The notes under the pieces were generated by a model, which worked only from the letters and a program-made list of their open reading frames with translations, was not told the DNA's origin and searched no databases. DNA of 64,000 nucleotides from Thermovenabulum sp049723235 (GTDB lineage Bacteria; Bacillota; Thermosediminibacteria; Thermosediminibacterales; Thermosediminibacteraceae): positions 4,274 to 68,273 of the forward strand of contig NZ_JBNARB010000012.1 in assembly GCF_049723235.1 (NCBI RefSeq), given 5' to 3'. Each line of letters starts with the position of its first letter. Position 1 is the first letter of the stretch. This document shows positions 52,201 to 60,082 of this stretch, piece after piece. Made by a program: the position numbers and the translations under genes.

Positions 52201-52696
52201 TATTTGCCTCATTGAGAAATACAGTTTGTTCGGGAATAGATATTTCTTCCACTATTTTTTCATCATCGGCCTGGAGAATGTATAAAACCCCTTTCTCTCC
52301 CTTAACAAATTCTAAAGCTGTTAAAGAAGAAGGGTCTACGTAAATTTTACCCGGCTCAACAGAAGGCAAAAAAGACGAATTTATCCTGCCGCCATCCGCA
52401 TGTTCTTTTATGGCTTTAACCTGACTTTCAGTGAGCCAGTTAACTTTAGGTTTTAACTTCAAAGTTACGTTTTTCAAAGATGCAGGTAAAATGCCCTTTG
52501 CTCTTGCCTCGACAGAAATTTGAGGAAGGCTTTTCTGGCCAATATTCTCTAAAGTTAAAGAATCAACAGGATTTAAAATCAATGGTTGATTTAATGTTAT
52601 AGCATTAGCCGGAAAACACGGTATTACCCATGTGATAAAAAAAACGAGAAAAAGCAAAAAAGCAAACATCTTTTTAATCATGGAATAATTACCCAT
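49274..52696 (-). CDS. Large secreted protein with C-terminal copper-amine-oxidase-like stalk domain
   Basis: A 1140-residue protein with a Sec signal peptide (about 6-32, ending PANA). The last ~125 residues are a stalk domain: YLSIGNAFMTVNGN, VPLIMGGRTILPIRAVVEAIGG, IKWNDADRKITI, and a second PPVIIGARTYVPVRFVGENL. Such domains are typical of surface proteins of anaerobic Firmicutes. A carboxypeptidase-like or Ig-like strand region lies around 440-520 (KGRIVEKATGNPYSNKEIQLKI). The rest is unassigned beta structure. It is the first gene of the exported cluster, after a 200-bp gap with palindromes, opposite the LuxR regulator. Confidence 0.8.
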   Translation of the reverse strand: MGNYSMIKKMFAFLLFLVFFITWVIPCFPANAITLNQPLILNPVDSLTLENIGQKSLPQISVEARAKGILPASLKNVTLKLKPKVNWLTESQVKAIKEHADGGRINSSFLPSVEPGKIYVDPSSLTALEFVKGEKGVLYILQADDEKIVEEISIPEQTVFLNEANITGLTSGINVTSYKMKSGTTERAGFNFYFDERQTLPGYDQEGKRIEVALKGSLNVDSPAVEVKYTKDNGYKFVFFASQKTEVQAELLAQLKKDIKIPLYDFTIPAEGCRITVGFFLVLGVDGRITMEYSVKQSSSIRAGLQGGTSYYMPTSFDTIKEVNFSFTPENLSLTADVKGETSILAEVAFDILGKGKIVIDNKIGVFLEAKTNVQGSTGNYLSIKGDGFVKISGKVKVKSFDKSKTIYEYKYPIFNYIKERLGNYNIDIAEACAYSDLIKGRIVEKATGNPYSNKEIQLKITNAAGIEKLLSALTDKAGYFTASYDLKKGDLVRVKLPGTTNTWSFPREASFPFNCLVVETADYLANAVKGYVNSSDQNALTYNGPVILYIERSNNIPLHPEENIFLPVEYNVKFTVQSSNGVFQLNNVDIRPFDKVYAVLEKEGFNVYSDKIEAEGITVSVDGNYSQEPYLLSSANSVVIIGNSSTASPFSGEIDFKVTAIYPHSTYPENTLKSKEWRLNPTYNSEKKHSVAATGPWQIELNTLLNQITSPLDKFRSSLMGGRSVNYHVFETVSFFVEGKKLEYFDEAKTCEEERRSNFLSNIIEKNIPLIGSAPANYYLKTLSAVVLNLEGQKSSQNQGILSPKNFTSNITVKYYPSASSSTPSYSKGIKFYSLNEQQKVEMGVNDPVLLWDKNSKTKVIEYKEFPVKENVRYDLDDYIPELKNIPFALKGTEQVNGISCQVWEKSKKIDPVMNVYVKLQLFIDPKNNLPVKVVFLDGYYQKIELLFTNWQRANVSGSGLFSPPFGEIRLPMFQLELPPSINEGTEQSGVSGQDLNSTNNNQDNTETEEKNVIIYLSIGNAFMTVNGNSMEIDPGRGTVPLIMGGRTILPIRAVVEAIGGSIKWNDADRKITIIKQNTTIEMWIDKKEMLVNGLTVTNDVPPVIIGARTYVPVRFVGENLNCNVGWDQATQTVTISTK

Positions 52697-52770
52697 TAAC
52701 TTTCCCTCTTTCTTTCAGAACAATTTTTATAACCTGTTAAAAAATTATAGGATAGAATTTGATAAAAAAA

Positions 52771-52872
52771 ATCACCCCTTAAGGGTGATTTATTATAAAA
52801 ACATTCAATATTTTTCTTTTTTTTTAATAAATAGTATGATAAAATCAATTCTATAAATCACCCTTGAGGGGG
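52771..52872. promoter_or_regulatory. Repeated ATCACCC palindromes between the stalk-protein and LuxR genes
   Basis: A near-perfect palindrome AATCACCCCTTAAGGGTGATT lies near 52773-52793, and a related AAATCACCCTTGAGGGG lies near 52856-52871, overlapping the ribosome-binding site of the LuxR-type gene. Two related sites in the divergent control region suggest an operator for that regulator. On the minus strand the first palindrome is followed by eight Ts, so it could instead act as an attenuator in the stalk-protein leader. Confidence 0.5.
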
Positions 52873-52910
52873 GAAAAGATATAAAGTACTCATATTCCGG
52901 CCTGGGATTA

Positions 52911-54260
52911 ATGTTCGGGTGGCTCTGGCTTTTATTTATCAACGGACCTTTACTTTTTAAATTAGCTGAATTTTTAAACATGTCTCCAGAAAGGATTTAT
53001 ACCATTTTTTTCTTAACCCATTCCATAACTTACTTAGCATTATCGTTATTATCAGAAAGATTTCTTACCGAGAAAAAAAGGAAAATTATGATTATTTCGG
53101 CAGCTTTATTTGCCTTTCTTGGTACATTATTTGTCGGAAGTAAAATCCTTCTTCAGGTAAAATTTTTAGTTCCAATTACCACTTCCGCTGCCGGCATTGG
53201 AGCATCAATTTTAATAGGGTTTTGGATTGAAGCGTACAGCAAAAATACCATGCAAAACATCGGCCTCTTTTATATTTTTTCCGTTACCACAGGCTCTTTA
53301 GTTTTCGCTATTATTCAGTTTATAAATTTTCCCTGGGCTGTTATTTTCACTTCATTGTTACCTTTAATTTCTGCAGCTTTATTATTATTTGATAAAGTTA
53401 TTTATGAAAGTTATAACTCTGAAGAAATAAGCGAAAATTTCTCAGTTCCCTTCAGGCTAATATTAATAATAGTGGTGTTTTATCTGGCAAGCGGTTTAAT
53501 GCAGTGGATCATTTTTGTCGAAGGATATTTCCCCTCTTTAAATCTCTACTGGCTTTCTACAATAGTATACGGTTTTGGTTCGTGTTTGGCAGGATTTTTA
53601 CTTTTCCGAATCCCCAATTTCAATTTGAATTATTTATATAAACCCGTTTTGCCCTTACTGGGTGCCTCGTTTACGCTGTTACCCTTTTCCGGTGGAAGGC
53701 TTACAACGCTAATTTTCGGGGTTTTTCACAATACCGCCTTTGCCCTTTTTGATATTTATACCATGTGCATTTTATGCCTTCTGGCAAATCGGGTGTCAAA
53801 ACCCATAAAGCTAATAGCCCGGGGATACTTTTTCATCACCTCATCTATTTTCCTGGGAGAAATTCTTACCAGCAGGCTTTTTTCAATGATACCCCTCATC
53901 GAGCGTAAAGCAGACACGGTAGCTATAGGAGCAGCACTTTTGATGTTTATATCATCGGGATTTATTAAGGAAGTTCCTGTAGAAAGAAAAGAAAAAGAAA
54001 AAACTATTATTTCAAATTTTAATGCAAACTCAGACCAACCGCTTTTAATCCTCGAAAGCTTTGCAAAAAGGTATAAACTGACTTTGAGGGAAAAGGAAAT
54101 ATTCACTCTTCTTTTAGCCGGCAGGAATAATCCCTTCATAAGAGATTATCTGAATATAACCAATAACACTTTAAAAACCCATTTAAAAAACATATACATT
54201 AAGCTTGATGTAAAAAACAGGCAGGAGGCGATAAGCCTTTTTAATAAATTCTTTGAATAA
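52911..54260 (+). CDS. LuxR-type regulator with 12-TM membrane domain
   Basis: About twelve membrane helices (MFS-like, residues 1-365) followed by a cytoplasmic LuxR helix-turn-helix (about 385-449): YKLTLREKEIFTLLLAGRNN, ITNNTLKTHLKNIYIKLDVKNRQEAISL. Proteins of this layout sense an unknown ligand in the membrane. The ATG at 52911 lacks a good ribosome-binding site. In frame upstream, a strong GAGGGGGG (52866-52873) sits 7 bases before an ATA at 52881, and the intervening residues (KYSYSGLGL) look native, so translation may begin at this rare codon. The gene is divergent from the stalk-protein cluster it may control. Confidence 0.88.
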   Translation: MFGWLWLLFINGPLLFKLAEFLNMSPERIYTIFFLTHSITYLALSLLSERFLTEKKRKIMIISAALFAFLGTLFVGSKILLQVKFLVPITTSAAGIGASILIGFWIEAYSKNTMQNIGLFYIFSVTTGSLVFAIIQFINFPWAVIFTSLLPLISAALLLFDKVIYESYNSEEISENFSVPFRLILIIVVFYLASGLMQWIIFVEGYFPSLNLYWLSTIVYGFGSCLAGFLLFRIPNFNLNYLYKPVLPLLGASFTLLPFSGGRLTTLIFGVFHNTAFALFDIYTMCILCLLANRVSKPIKLIARGYFFITSSIFLGEILTSRLFSMIPLIERKADTVAIGAALLMFISSGFIKEVPVERKEKEKTIISNFNANSDQPLLILESFAKRYKLTLREKEIFTLLLAGRNNPFIRDYLNITNNTLKTHLKNIYIKLDVKNRQEAISLFNKFFE

Positions 54261-54271
54261 ATTCTTTGAAG

Positions 54272-54316
54272 AAAAAAAGCACACCGCTTTGTAGTACTTT
54301 GCGGTGCGCTTTTTTA
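54272..54316 (+). terminator. Bidirectional terminator between the LuxR gene and dctM
   Basis: GCACACCGC (54279-54287) pairs with GCGGTGCGC (54301-54309) with one mismatch, flanked by A- and T-runs, so it works on both strands between convergent genes. Confidence 0.88.
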
Positions 54317-55621
54317 TTATTTCATAAGACTCGGTAAAAAAGTGGCAAGTTGGGGAAAAGCTATGACTATTATACTTGCTACGATTAAAGTGATCCAAAA
54401 AGGTACAACACCTTTAAAAACTTTCATAGGCGGTACTTTTGTAATTGATGCCGTAACTAAGCTCACAACCCCTACCGGCGGTGTTAAAAGTCCTATATTT
54501 AACATTAAAACAGTAAGAACGCCAAACCATATGCCGTTAAACCCCAGTGATCTAATTATCGGATAAACAACCGGTGTCATTATAGCAAGTATTGCCATGC
54601 CATCCATTATACAGCCAAGAATAAAATATATAGCAAATATAACGGCAAGGACAAGGTATCTGTTAATATCCAGTGTTGTAACAAAATTCGACAGATGCAG
54701 TGGCAATCGACTTAAAGTTAAAAAACGACCAAACATAAGTCCACCAATAAGTACAAGAAAGGTCATCGAATTTATTTTGGCAGATTGATTCATTGCCTCC
54801 CAAAAATCCTTCCAGCTTAATTTTCTTTGGATTACTGTTAACACTAAAGCCAGGAAAGCTCCTACAGCTCCTGCTTCAGTGGGTGTAAATACCCCTAAAT
54901 ATATTCCACCTATGCTGATGAAAAAAATCGTAGGTATAACCCAAACTTTTTTAATAAGCTGCCATGTCACTTTCTTATTTTCCTTGGTTGAAACAGCCGG
55001 AGCCAAAGACGGATTCTTCATTACTACAATATATACAGTTATCATTAATAAAATAGCAGTCAGTATCCCGGGTATTATTCCTGCTATCAGGCATCCTCCT
55101 ATGGTTTCTTCCGTAAGGGCACCGTATAGCACCAAAGTCGAGCTTGGCGGAATTAAAATGCCAAGGGTTCCGCCCACCGCAGCACAACCTGCAGCAAGCC
55201 CTTCATCATAGTCGTATTTTCTCATTTCATCCACGGATACACTGGCTATAGTAGTAGCAGTGGCAATGGCCGAACCTGAAACAGCGGCAAAAAGAGCGCT
55301 TGCAGCAATTGTTGCCATAGCCAGTCCACCGCGAATTTTCCCTAAGAGAGTGTCAAAAAGCTCGTAAAGAGCTCCTCCCAGCCTTGCCTGAGATAAAAAA
55401 GCCCCCATCATTATAAAAAGCGGCATTACGCTTAAGGTGTATATTTTAGAATACGCAAAGGCATCTCCGCCCAATTTTAAAAGCGCTGCAGAAGGGGAAA
55501 CAAGGATACTGGTTCCTAAAACCGACACTGCAATCATCGCTATTGCGACAGGTACCCTTATTGCTATCATAGCAAGCATAAGAATTACTCCAAAAAATCC
55601 TACTGCTTCCGGTGATATCAT
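54317..55621 (-). CDS. dctM: TRAP transporter large permease DctM
   Basis: A 434-residue, about 12-helix subunit of a tripartite ATP-independent periplasmic transporter. ALFAAVSGSAIATATTIASVSVDEMRKYDYDEGLAAGCAAVGGTLGILIPPS is the strongly conserved core, followed by FTPTEAGAVGAF and LLTPPVGVVSLV. It uses the ion gradient to move an organic acid. The ATG overlaps the dctQ stop (ATGA). Confidence 0.96.
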   Translation of the reverse strand: MISPEAVGFFGVILMLAMIAIRVPVAIAMIAVSVLGTSILVSPSAALLKLGGDAFAYSKIYTLSVMPLFIMMGAFLSQARLGGALYELFDTLLGKIRGGLAMATIAASALFAAVSGSAIATATTIASVSVDEMRKYDYDEGLAAGCAAVGGTLGILIPPSSTLVLYGALTEETIGGCLIAGIIPGILTAILLMITVYIVVMKNPSLAPAVSTKENKKVTWQLIKKVWVIPTIFFISIGGIYLGVFTPTEAGAVGAFLALVLTVIQRKLSWKDFWEAMNQSAKINSMTFLVLIGGLMFGRFLTLSRLPLHLSNFVTTLDINRYLVLAVIFAIYFILGCIMDGMAILAIMTPVVYPIIRSLGFNGIWFGVLTVLMLNIGLLTPPVGVVSLVTASITKVPPMKVFKGVVPFWITLIVASIIVIAFPQLATFLPSLMK

Positions 55622-56100
55622 TTTTCTTCATCCCCTTTTTTAATAAATTTTGCCATGTTTGATATTATTGCTAAACCGTAAGACAGCGATCCTATTGAAG
55701 CAATAATTACAACGGGGTAATAGGGTATTCCTAAAACACCGGTTTTATACCCTCCTGACAGCATTCTTCCAGCGTATACATAAAGCTGCCATGACATCAA
55801 AAGGATAGACACAAAAGAAATTATGGAAGCAATTATGAATAAAACATATCTTATCCCCTTAGGCATTGCTTTATAGACCGTATCTATTACAATATGTTCG
55901 CCAAAATGCTCGGTATACCCGAGGGTAAGATATACAATAACTACCAGCGCCAATTCAGTCATTTCAATTGTCCCCGGAAGAGGTTTATTGAAAAGGTATC
56001 TGCCGCTGATATCAATTACGGTTATAAAAGTAAGAAACATCATTACGAGAATTCCTATTCGACTGAATACATAGTTTAGACGGTATATAAGTTTTTCCAT
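55618..56100 (-). CDS. dctQ: TRAP transporter small permease DctQ
   Basis: A 160-residue protein with four membrane helices. VIDISGRYLFNKPLPGTIEMTELALVVIVYLTLG and HFGEHIVID are DctQ hallmarks. It pairs with DctM and the DctP binding protein. A long palindrome separates it from dctP. Confidence 0.93.
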   Translation of the reverse strand: MEKLIYRLNYVFSRIGILVMMFLTFITVIDISGRYLFNKPLPGTIEMTELALVVIVYLTLGYTEHFGEHIVIDTVYKAMPKGIRYVLFIIASIISFVSILLMSWQLYVYAGRMLSGGYKTGVLGIPYYPVVIIASIGSLSYGLAIISNMAKFIKKGDEEK

Positions 56101-56128
56101 ATTATACCTTTACCTCCTATTACTTATA

Positions 56129-56158
56129 AGCGCTGCAGTTTTTAAAAACTGCAGCGCT
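56129..56158 (-). repeat. Perfect 30-bp palindrome between dctP and dctQ
   Basis: AGCGCTGCAGTTTTT (56129-56143) is followed directly by its reverse complement (56144-56158). Inside the dctP-dctQ-dctM transcript it would form a stable hairpin. With only a weak T-tract after it on the minus strand, it is probably an mRNA-stabilising or partly terminating element that keeps binding protein above permease. Confidence 0.7.
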
Positions 56159-56177
56159 TTTTCTTTAACTTATTATC

Positions 56178-57275
56178 TTATTTATTTTTTTCATTGTATT
56201 CCTTCTTTAACTTTTCTACCAAATCAAGTATCTGCTGCCCGGGTATGCCCTTTTGGTTTACTTTGTCAAGCCATTCTTTTACAATGTCTTTTGTCTTTTC
56301 TTTCCATACTTCCCTTTGCTCCGGAGTAATTTCATTGATTTCTATTTTTGAGTCTTTAGCCAGTTTTAAACCTTCATCATATGCATCGGCATAAAGCTGG
56401 GTCGCTTTTTTATAAATTACCTCTCCCGTGAGGCTTTCTATTAACTTTTGATCCTCAGGGGACAGGCTTTCCCATTTTTTCTTGTTCATAAATATTACTT
56501 GAGCCGAATAGAAACTATTCAATCCCTTTGTAGCATACTTTATGACCTCGTTTAATTTATACGATTTTATTACTGAAGGCCCATTTGCCACACCGTCAAT
56601 TACTCCGCGCTGCAGGGCATCATATACTTCCGGCATGGACATGCCTACAGGAGTGCCGCCAAATTTTTTAATCATTGATTCTATAGCAGGTCCTGAGAAG
56701 CGGATTCTCATCCCGGACAAGTCTTCCGGTTTCTTTACTTGATTTTTCGTCAAAAGTTCACCCGGATCGGTTACCCAGAGTCCCAGTATTTTTACATCTC
56801 CGTATTCCTTCTGAAAATCCGGGGATTGCAGGTACAAATTCCAAAGAACATAAGCAGCCTGGGGTGTGGAGTCATACATAAATGGCAGCTCTATCACATC
56901 AGTAATCGGATATTTCCCGGGGGTATAACCCTGAAGGGTCCAACCTATATCGATTACTCCGTTTGCCACATCTTCTCGAATGGTAGCCGGGCTTGTCACC
57001 GATCCGCCCGCATGGATTGTAAGCTTTATCCTCCCGCCGCTTTTTTCTTCCAGCTCTTTGGCAAGAGGTATTAATATCTGCTGGCTTATGGGATGCTGGG
57101 CTGAAAAGGGATGTCCCATTACAAGTTCTACTTTTTGCGGTTGTTGAGCTTGCTGTTGATTATTGGTGTTTGTATTCGTGCCTGTATTTTTTGCTCCGCA
57201 TCCAGATAAGACAAGAGCAAAAATTATTAAAACAAGAAAGATACTTAACATAGCGTTTTTTCTAAAATATTTCAT
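56178..57275 (-). CDS. dctP: TRAP transporter substrate-binding lipoprotein DctP
   Basis: A 365-residue binding protein with a lipoprotein signal (LVLSGCGAK, cysteine at about 26) and a Gln/Asn linker. The DctP fold is shown by FSAQHPISQQILIPLAKELEEKSGGRIKLTIH, the conserved arginine in MRIRFSGPAIESMIKKFGGTPVGMSMPEVYDALQRGVIDG and ITPEQREVWKE. The arginine binds a carboxylate. Substrate identity cannot be read. Confidence 0.94.
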   Translation of the reverse strand: MKYFRKNAMLSIFLVLIIFALVLSGCGAKNTGTNTNTNNQQQAQQPQKVELVMGHPFSAQHPISQQILIPLAKELEEKSGGRIKLTIHAGGSVTSPATIREDVANGVIDIGWTLQGYTPGKYPITDVIELPFMYDSTPQAAYVLWNLYLQSPDFQKEYGDVKILGLWVTDPGELLTKNQVKKPEDLSGMRIRFSGPAIESMIKKFGGTPVGMSMPEVYDALQRGVIDGVANGPSVIKSYKLNEVIKYATKGLNSFYSAQVIFMNKKKWESLSPEDQKLIESLTGEVIYKKATQLYADAYDEGLKLAKDSKIEINEITPEQREVWKEKTKDIVKEWLDKVNQKGIPGQQILDLVEKLKKEYNEKNK

Positions 57276-57586
57276 TTATTTTCCCTCCATATATTTTTGA
57301 TTAACTTATTTTTATTAAAAATCACCTCCTGAAGTTTGCATATTCATGTATAAACAGCTTTTTTATTATAATTATACCATGTTTTTTTATTTTTTTAATA
57401 TTATTTATTGTATATTTTTGTGTTAATTTTTAATTACATTTGAATTGTCGTAATATATATTTGTTGCCAAATTTTCTTTCTATATATAAAATAAATAAAT
57501 AGTGCATTTTGTATTCAGAATTTAAATGATATGCAAAGTCCAGGGTTGATATAATTATACAGGAATATGTGAAAGGAGGAACATTA
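57276..57586. other. Intergenic control region between dctP and the C_GCAxxG_C_C gene
   Basis: About 310 very AT-rich bases between divergent genes. A perfect TATAAT at 57550-57555 lies 32 bases before the plus-strand ATG, with no clear -35. I see no other structured element. Confidence 0.5.
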
Positions 57587-58060
57587 ATGAATAAGGAATC
57601 AATCATTAAAGAAGTTAGAGAAAAGGCTGAAGGATATTTTCAAAGAGGAGAGTTTTTTTGCTCAGAAGCGGTAGTGCATACAATTAATGAGCTCCTGGGG
57701 TGGCCATATCCGGAAGAGGTGGTGAAAATGGCCTCCGGATTCCCCATAGGGATTGGCAAATCCGGTTGTCTTTGCGGAGCTGTAAGCGGCGGAGTGATGG
57801 CCCTCGGAATGGCTTATGGAAGGGTTTATAAAGAACCAATGCCTGAAAAAATGTTTCCAATAGCTGCAGCCCTTCATGACTATATTAAAAATCTTTACGG
57901 CAGCACCTGCTGCAGGGTGCTTATAAGAAATTATGAATTCACAAGTCCTGAAAGAAAAGCTCATTGTGTAAAAATCACCGGAGAGGTAGCAGCATGGATT
58001 GCCTCAAAATTCCTTGAAGACCAGGAAATCGCTGATAAAATAACATGCAAAAATTATTAA
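57587..58060 (+). CDS. C_GCAxxG_C_C-family protein
   Basis: A 157-residue protein of the C_GCAxxG_C_C (redox-type cysteine) family. Conserved cysteines are in FFCSEAVVHTINE, GKSGCLCGAVSGGVMALGM and GSTCCRVLIR, plus a late KAHCVKITG. The family is thought to bind a metal or cofactor; function unproven. The ATG at 57587 has AAAGGAGG upstream; a GTG at 57569 lies before it. It is 22 bases before a TDT transporter gene, so they are cotranscribed. Confidence 0.9.
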   Translation: MNKESIIKEVREKAEGYFQRGEFFCSEAVVHTINELLGWPYPEEVVKMASGFPIGIGKSGCLCGAVSGGVMALGMAYGRVYKEPMPEKMFPIAAALHDYIKNLYGSTCCRVLIRNYEFTSPERKAHCVKITGEVAAWIASKFLEDQEIADKITCKNY

Positions 58061-58082
58061 AGCTTATACTGGAGGAAAAACC

Positions 58083-59024
58083 ATGAAGGAGATTATAAAC
58101 AAAGTCCCAATTCCCATATCCGGATTAATGCTGGCATTAGCTTCACTGGGAAATTTTCTTTCTTTCTATGGAACTATTTATAAAACTTTACTGGGGACAA
58201 TTTCTTTTTCAATACTGTTTCTTGTAATTTTCAAAATTCTTTTAATGCCAGAAGAAATACTCAAAGATCTGGAAAATCCTCTCGTAGCCGGAGTAGCCCC
58301 CACATTTTTTATGGGAATTATGATATTGTCAACATATATAAAGCCTTACTACCCTGAAATAGCTTTAATCCTATGGAGCCTTGCACTGGTGGGGCATATC
58401 TTGTATATCCTTTTCTTCACAAAAAAATTTATTTTTTCTTTTGATATCAAAAAGACTTTTCCGAGCTTTTTCGTAGTATACGTTGGTATAGCAGCGGCCG
58501 CTATACCAGCCCCATCCTACGGGATGAGCCTCGCGGGAAGATATATTTTCTGGTTTGCTTTTATTTCTTATCTTTTACTTTTGCCCGTACTTTTGTTCAG
58601 GATTTATAGATACCGCAATTTTCCAGAGCCTGCGCTACCGTCACTTGCAATTTTCACCGCACCTGCAAACCTTTGTATTACCGGATATATGAGCTCTTTT
58701 GATATAAAAAATATGAACCTTCTATTATTTCTTTTTGTTTTATCATCAATATCCTTTATCGGAGTCCTCTTTTATCTTCCCCGGATGCTTAGAATAAAAT
58801 TTTATCCCAGTTTTTCCTGTTTTACCTTTCCCTTTGTTATTACCGCAATCGCAGTAAAGAATTTCCACGGTTATTTAATTAAAAAAGGATTAACTCTGGC
58901 CTTCCTGAGTATCTATGTTAACTTTCTCACCATTATTGCAGTATCTCTGGTGACTTTTGTGCTATTTAAATATATAATATTCCTCTTTTCATCTCCCCAA
59001 GAAGGTATTACAGTAAAAAACTAA
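58083..59024 (+). CDS. TDT-family (TehA/SLAC1-like) membrane transporter
   Basis: A 313-residue protein with about ten membrane helices. KVPIPISGLMLALASLGNF at the start and GIAAAAIPAPSYG and TAPANLCITGYM later are seen in the tellurite-resistance/dicarboxylate transporter family, which includes anion channels. Substrate unknown. The ATG follows GGAGG. It pairs with the C_GCAxxG_C_C gene. Confidence 0.85.
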   Translation: MKEIINKVPIPISGLMLALASLGNFLSFYGTIYKTLLGTISFSILFLVIFKILLMPEEILKDLENPLVAGVAPTFFMGIMILSTYIKPYYPEIALILWSLALVGHILYILFFTKKFIFSFDIKKTFPSFFVVYVGIAAAAIPAPSYGMSLAGRYIFWFAFISYLLLLPVLLFRIYRYRNFPEPALPSLAIFTAPANLCITGYMSSFDIKNMNLLLFLFVLSSISFIGVLFYLPRMLRIKFYPSFSCFTFPFVITAIAVKNFHGYLIKKGLTLAFLSIYVNFLTIIAVSLVTFVLFKYIIFLFSSPQEGITVKN

Positions 59025-59034
59025 ATTAGAAACC

Positions 59035-59069
59035 GGCGGATTATGGTTTAATTTCTCCGCCGCTTTTTT
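59035..59069 (+). terminator. Terminator after the TDT transporter
   Basis: GGCGGA (59035-59040) pairs with TCCGCC (59056-59061), followed by GCTTTTTTT on the plus strand. It lies between convergent genes. Confidence 0.78.
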
Positions 59070-59071
59070 TA

Positions 59072-59479
59072 TTAAAGTTTTATTGTCCTATTTTCACCAG
59101 TCATGGAGCAGAATGCAACTTCTCCCTCTTCCACGTAAAAAAGTTCAAAAAGGTTGTCATCTGCCGAATACATGCTTTTTAAAAATGGGGCTTTCTCCAG
59201 AGCCTTTTCTTTTACCTCCCGGGTAGAATTGAAAACTGCCCTTCCTCTTAACCTCATCCATCTTCCTTCCTTATCGGCAGTGCTTATTTCAAAATAAGGA
59301 TTTTCCTTTAGCTGTTTATATACGTTTTTCTGGTTGTTTGTGCAAAAGTAAAGTTTTCCCTCATGTTCCATTGCAAAGCCGAAGGGTCTTACCCTGGGTT
59401 TATCGCCTTCCACCGTAGCTATGTAAAAGGTTGGATTTTCTTTTAAAAATTCCAATACTTCCTTAATTCCACCGCTCAT
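59072..59479 (-). CDS. Pyridoxamine 5'-phosphate oxidase-like FMN-binding protein
   Basis: A 135-residue split-barrel protein: FLKENPTFYIATVEGDKPRVRPFGFAMEHEGKLYFCTNNQKNVYKQLKENPYFEIS, then WMRLRGRAVF. This is the general-stress/PNPOx-like group that binds FMN or F420. Reaction unknown. The ATG at 59479 has AAAGGAGATG upstream. It follows the GNAT gene by two bases, and the pair is divergent from an HxlR regulator, a common arrangement for redox-responsive genes. Confidence 0.9.
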   Translation of the reverse strand: MSGGIKEVLEFLKENPTFYIATVEGDKPRVRPFGFAMEHEGKLYFCTNNQKNVYKQLKENPYFEISTADKEGRWMRLRGRAVFNSTREVKEKALEKAPFLKSMYSADDNLFELFYVEEGEVAFCSMTGENRTIKL

Positions 59480-59481
59480 AT

Positions 59482-59952
59482 TCACATCTCCTTTACTAAT
59501 TTTTTGTCTGCTGATATTATTAAATAAAAACAAATATTATCAAAAGAGTTCATCCATTCCATAGACATGTCAAAAAGAACGCTGCCTATTCCCATATTCC
59601 TGTATCCTTCTTTTATGAAGATCTGGGAAAGGCATCCCACGTCTTCACTCTTTACCGAATCAAAATCAAAAAAGGCCTCGCAGTTTAATGTGGCAAAACC
59701 GCTGGAATAAATGTATTTCGGAGCAATATTGCTGTAAGCATAGGCGATTACCTCATCCTTATCCTTTGCTATAACTATGTAATTATGTCTTGCACTTTTT
59801 AATGAAGGGAGCATTCTTGTTTCAAACCACATTTCACCGAAAAATTCCGGATGAATACGGGCTACGGATTTCTGGTAAGCCATTAAGCCGTTGCATAAAT
59901 CCTTTACCAGGTAAACGTCTTTTTCGGGAATTACTTCGTATTTGATATCCAA
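59482..59952 (-). CDS. GNAT-family acetyltransferase, apparently C-terminally truncated
   Basis: A 156-residue GNAT protein. CLSQIFIKEGYRNMGIGSVLFDMSMEWMNSF is the acetyl-CoA loop and helix. The expected final strands with the N-x-x-A-x-x-F-Y-x-x-x-G-F pattern are absent; the protein instead ends with a short lysine-rich tail that contains the ribosome-binding site of the next gene. This looks like loss of the last ~30 residues by a small deletion. Activity is therefore doubtful. Confidence 0.75.
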   Translation of the reverse strand: MDIKYEVIPEKDVYLVKDLCNGLMAYQKSVARIHPEFFGEMWFETRMLPSLKSARHNYIVIAKDKDEVIAYAYSNIAPKYIYSSGFATLNCEAFFDFDSVKSEDVGCLSQIFIKEGYRNMGIGSVLFDMSMEWMNSFDNICFYLIISADKKLVKEM

Positions 59953-60021
59953 TTTATCACCCCTGACTATGGTTTTTAAAGAATTTTTCAGTTATAATTA
60001 TATATGTTGCTCTAATTTTTA

Positions 60022-60046
60022 TAAGTATGTAGTATTTTCTTACTTA
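60022..60046 (+). promoter_or_regulatory. Candidate HxlR-family operator
   Basis: TAAGTA (60022-60027) and TACTTA (60041-60046) form an inverted repeat, with TAGTAT copies inside and just after. Such TACT/AGTA-type sites are bound by HxlR/YodB regulators. It lies 36 bases before the HxlR gene, in the divergent control region. Confidence 0.45.
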
Positions 60047-60082
60047 GTATGAAAAAACTGAGTATTTGGAGTGTGCTCAAAT

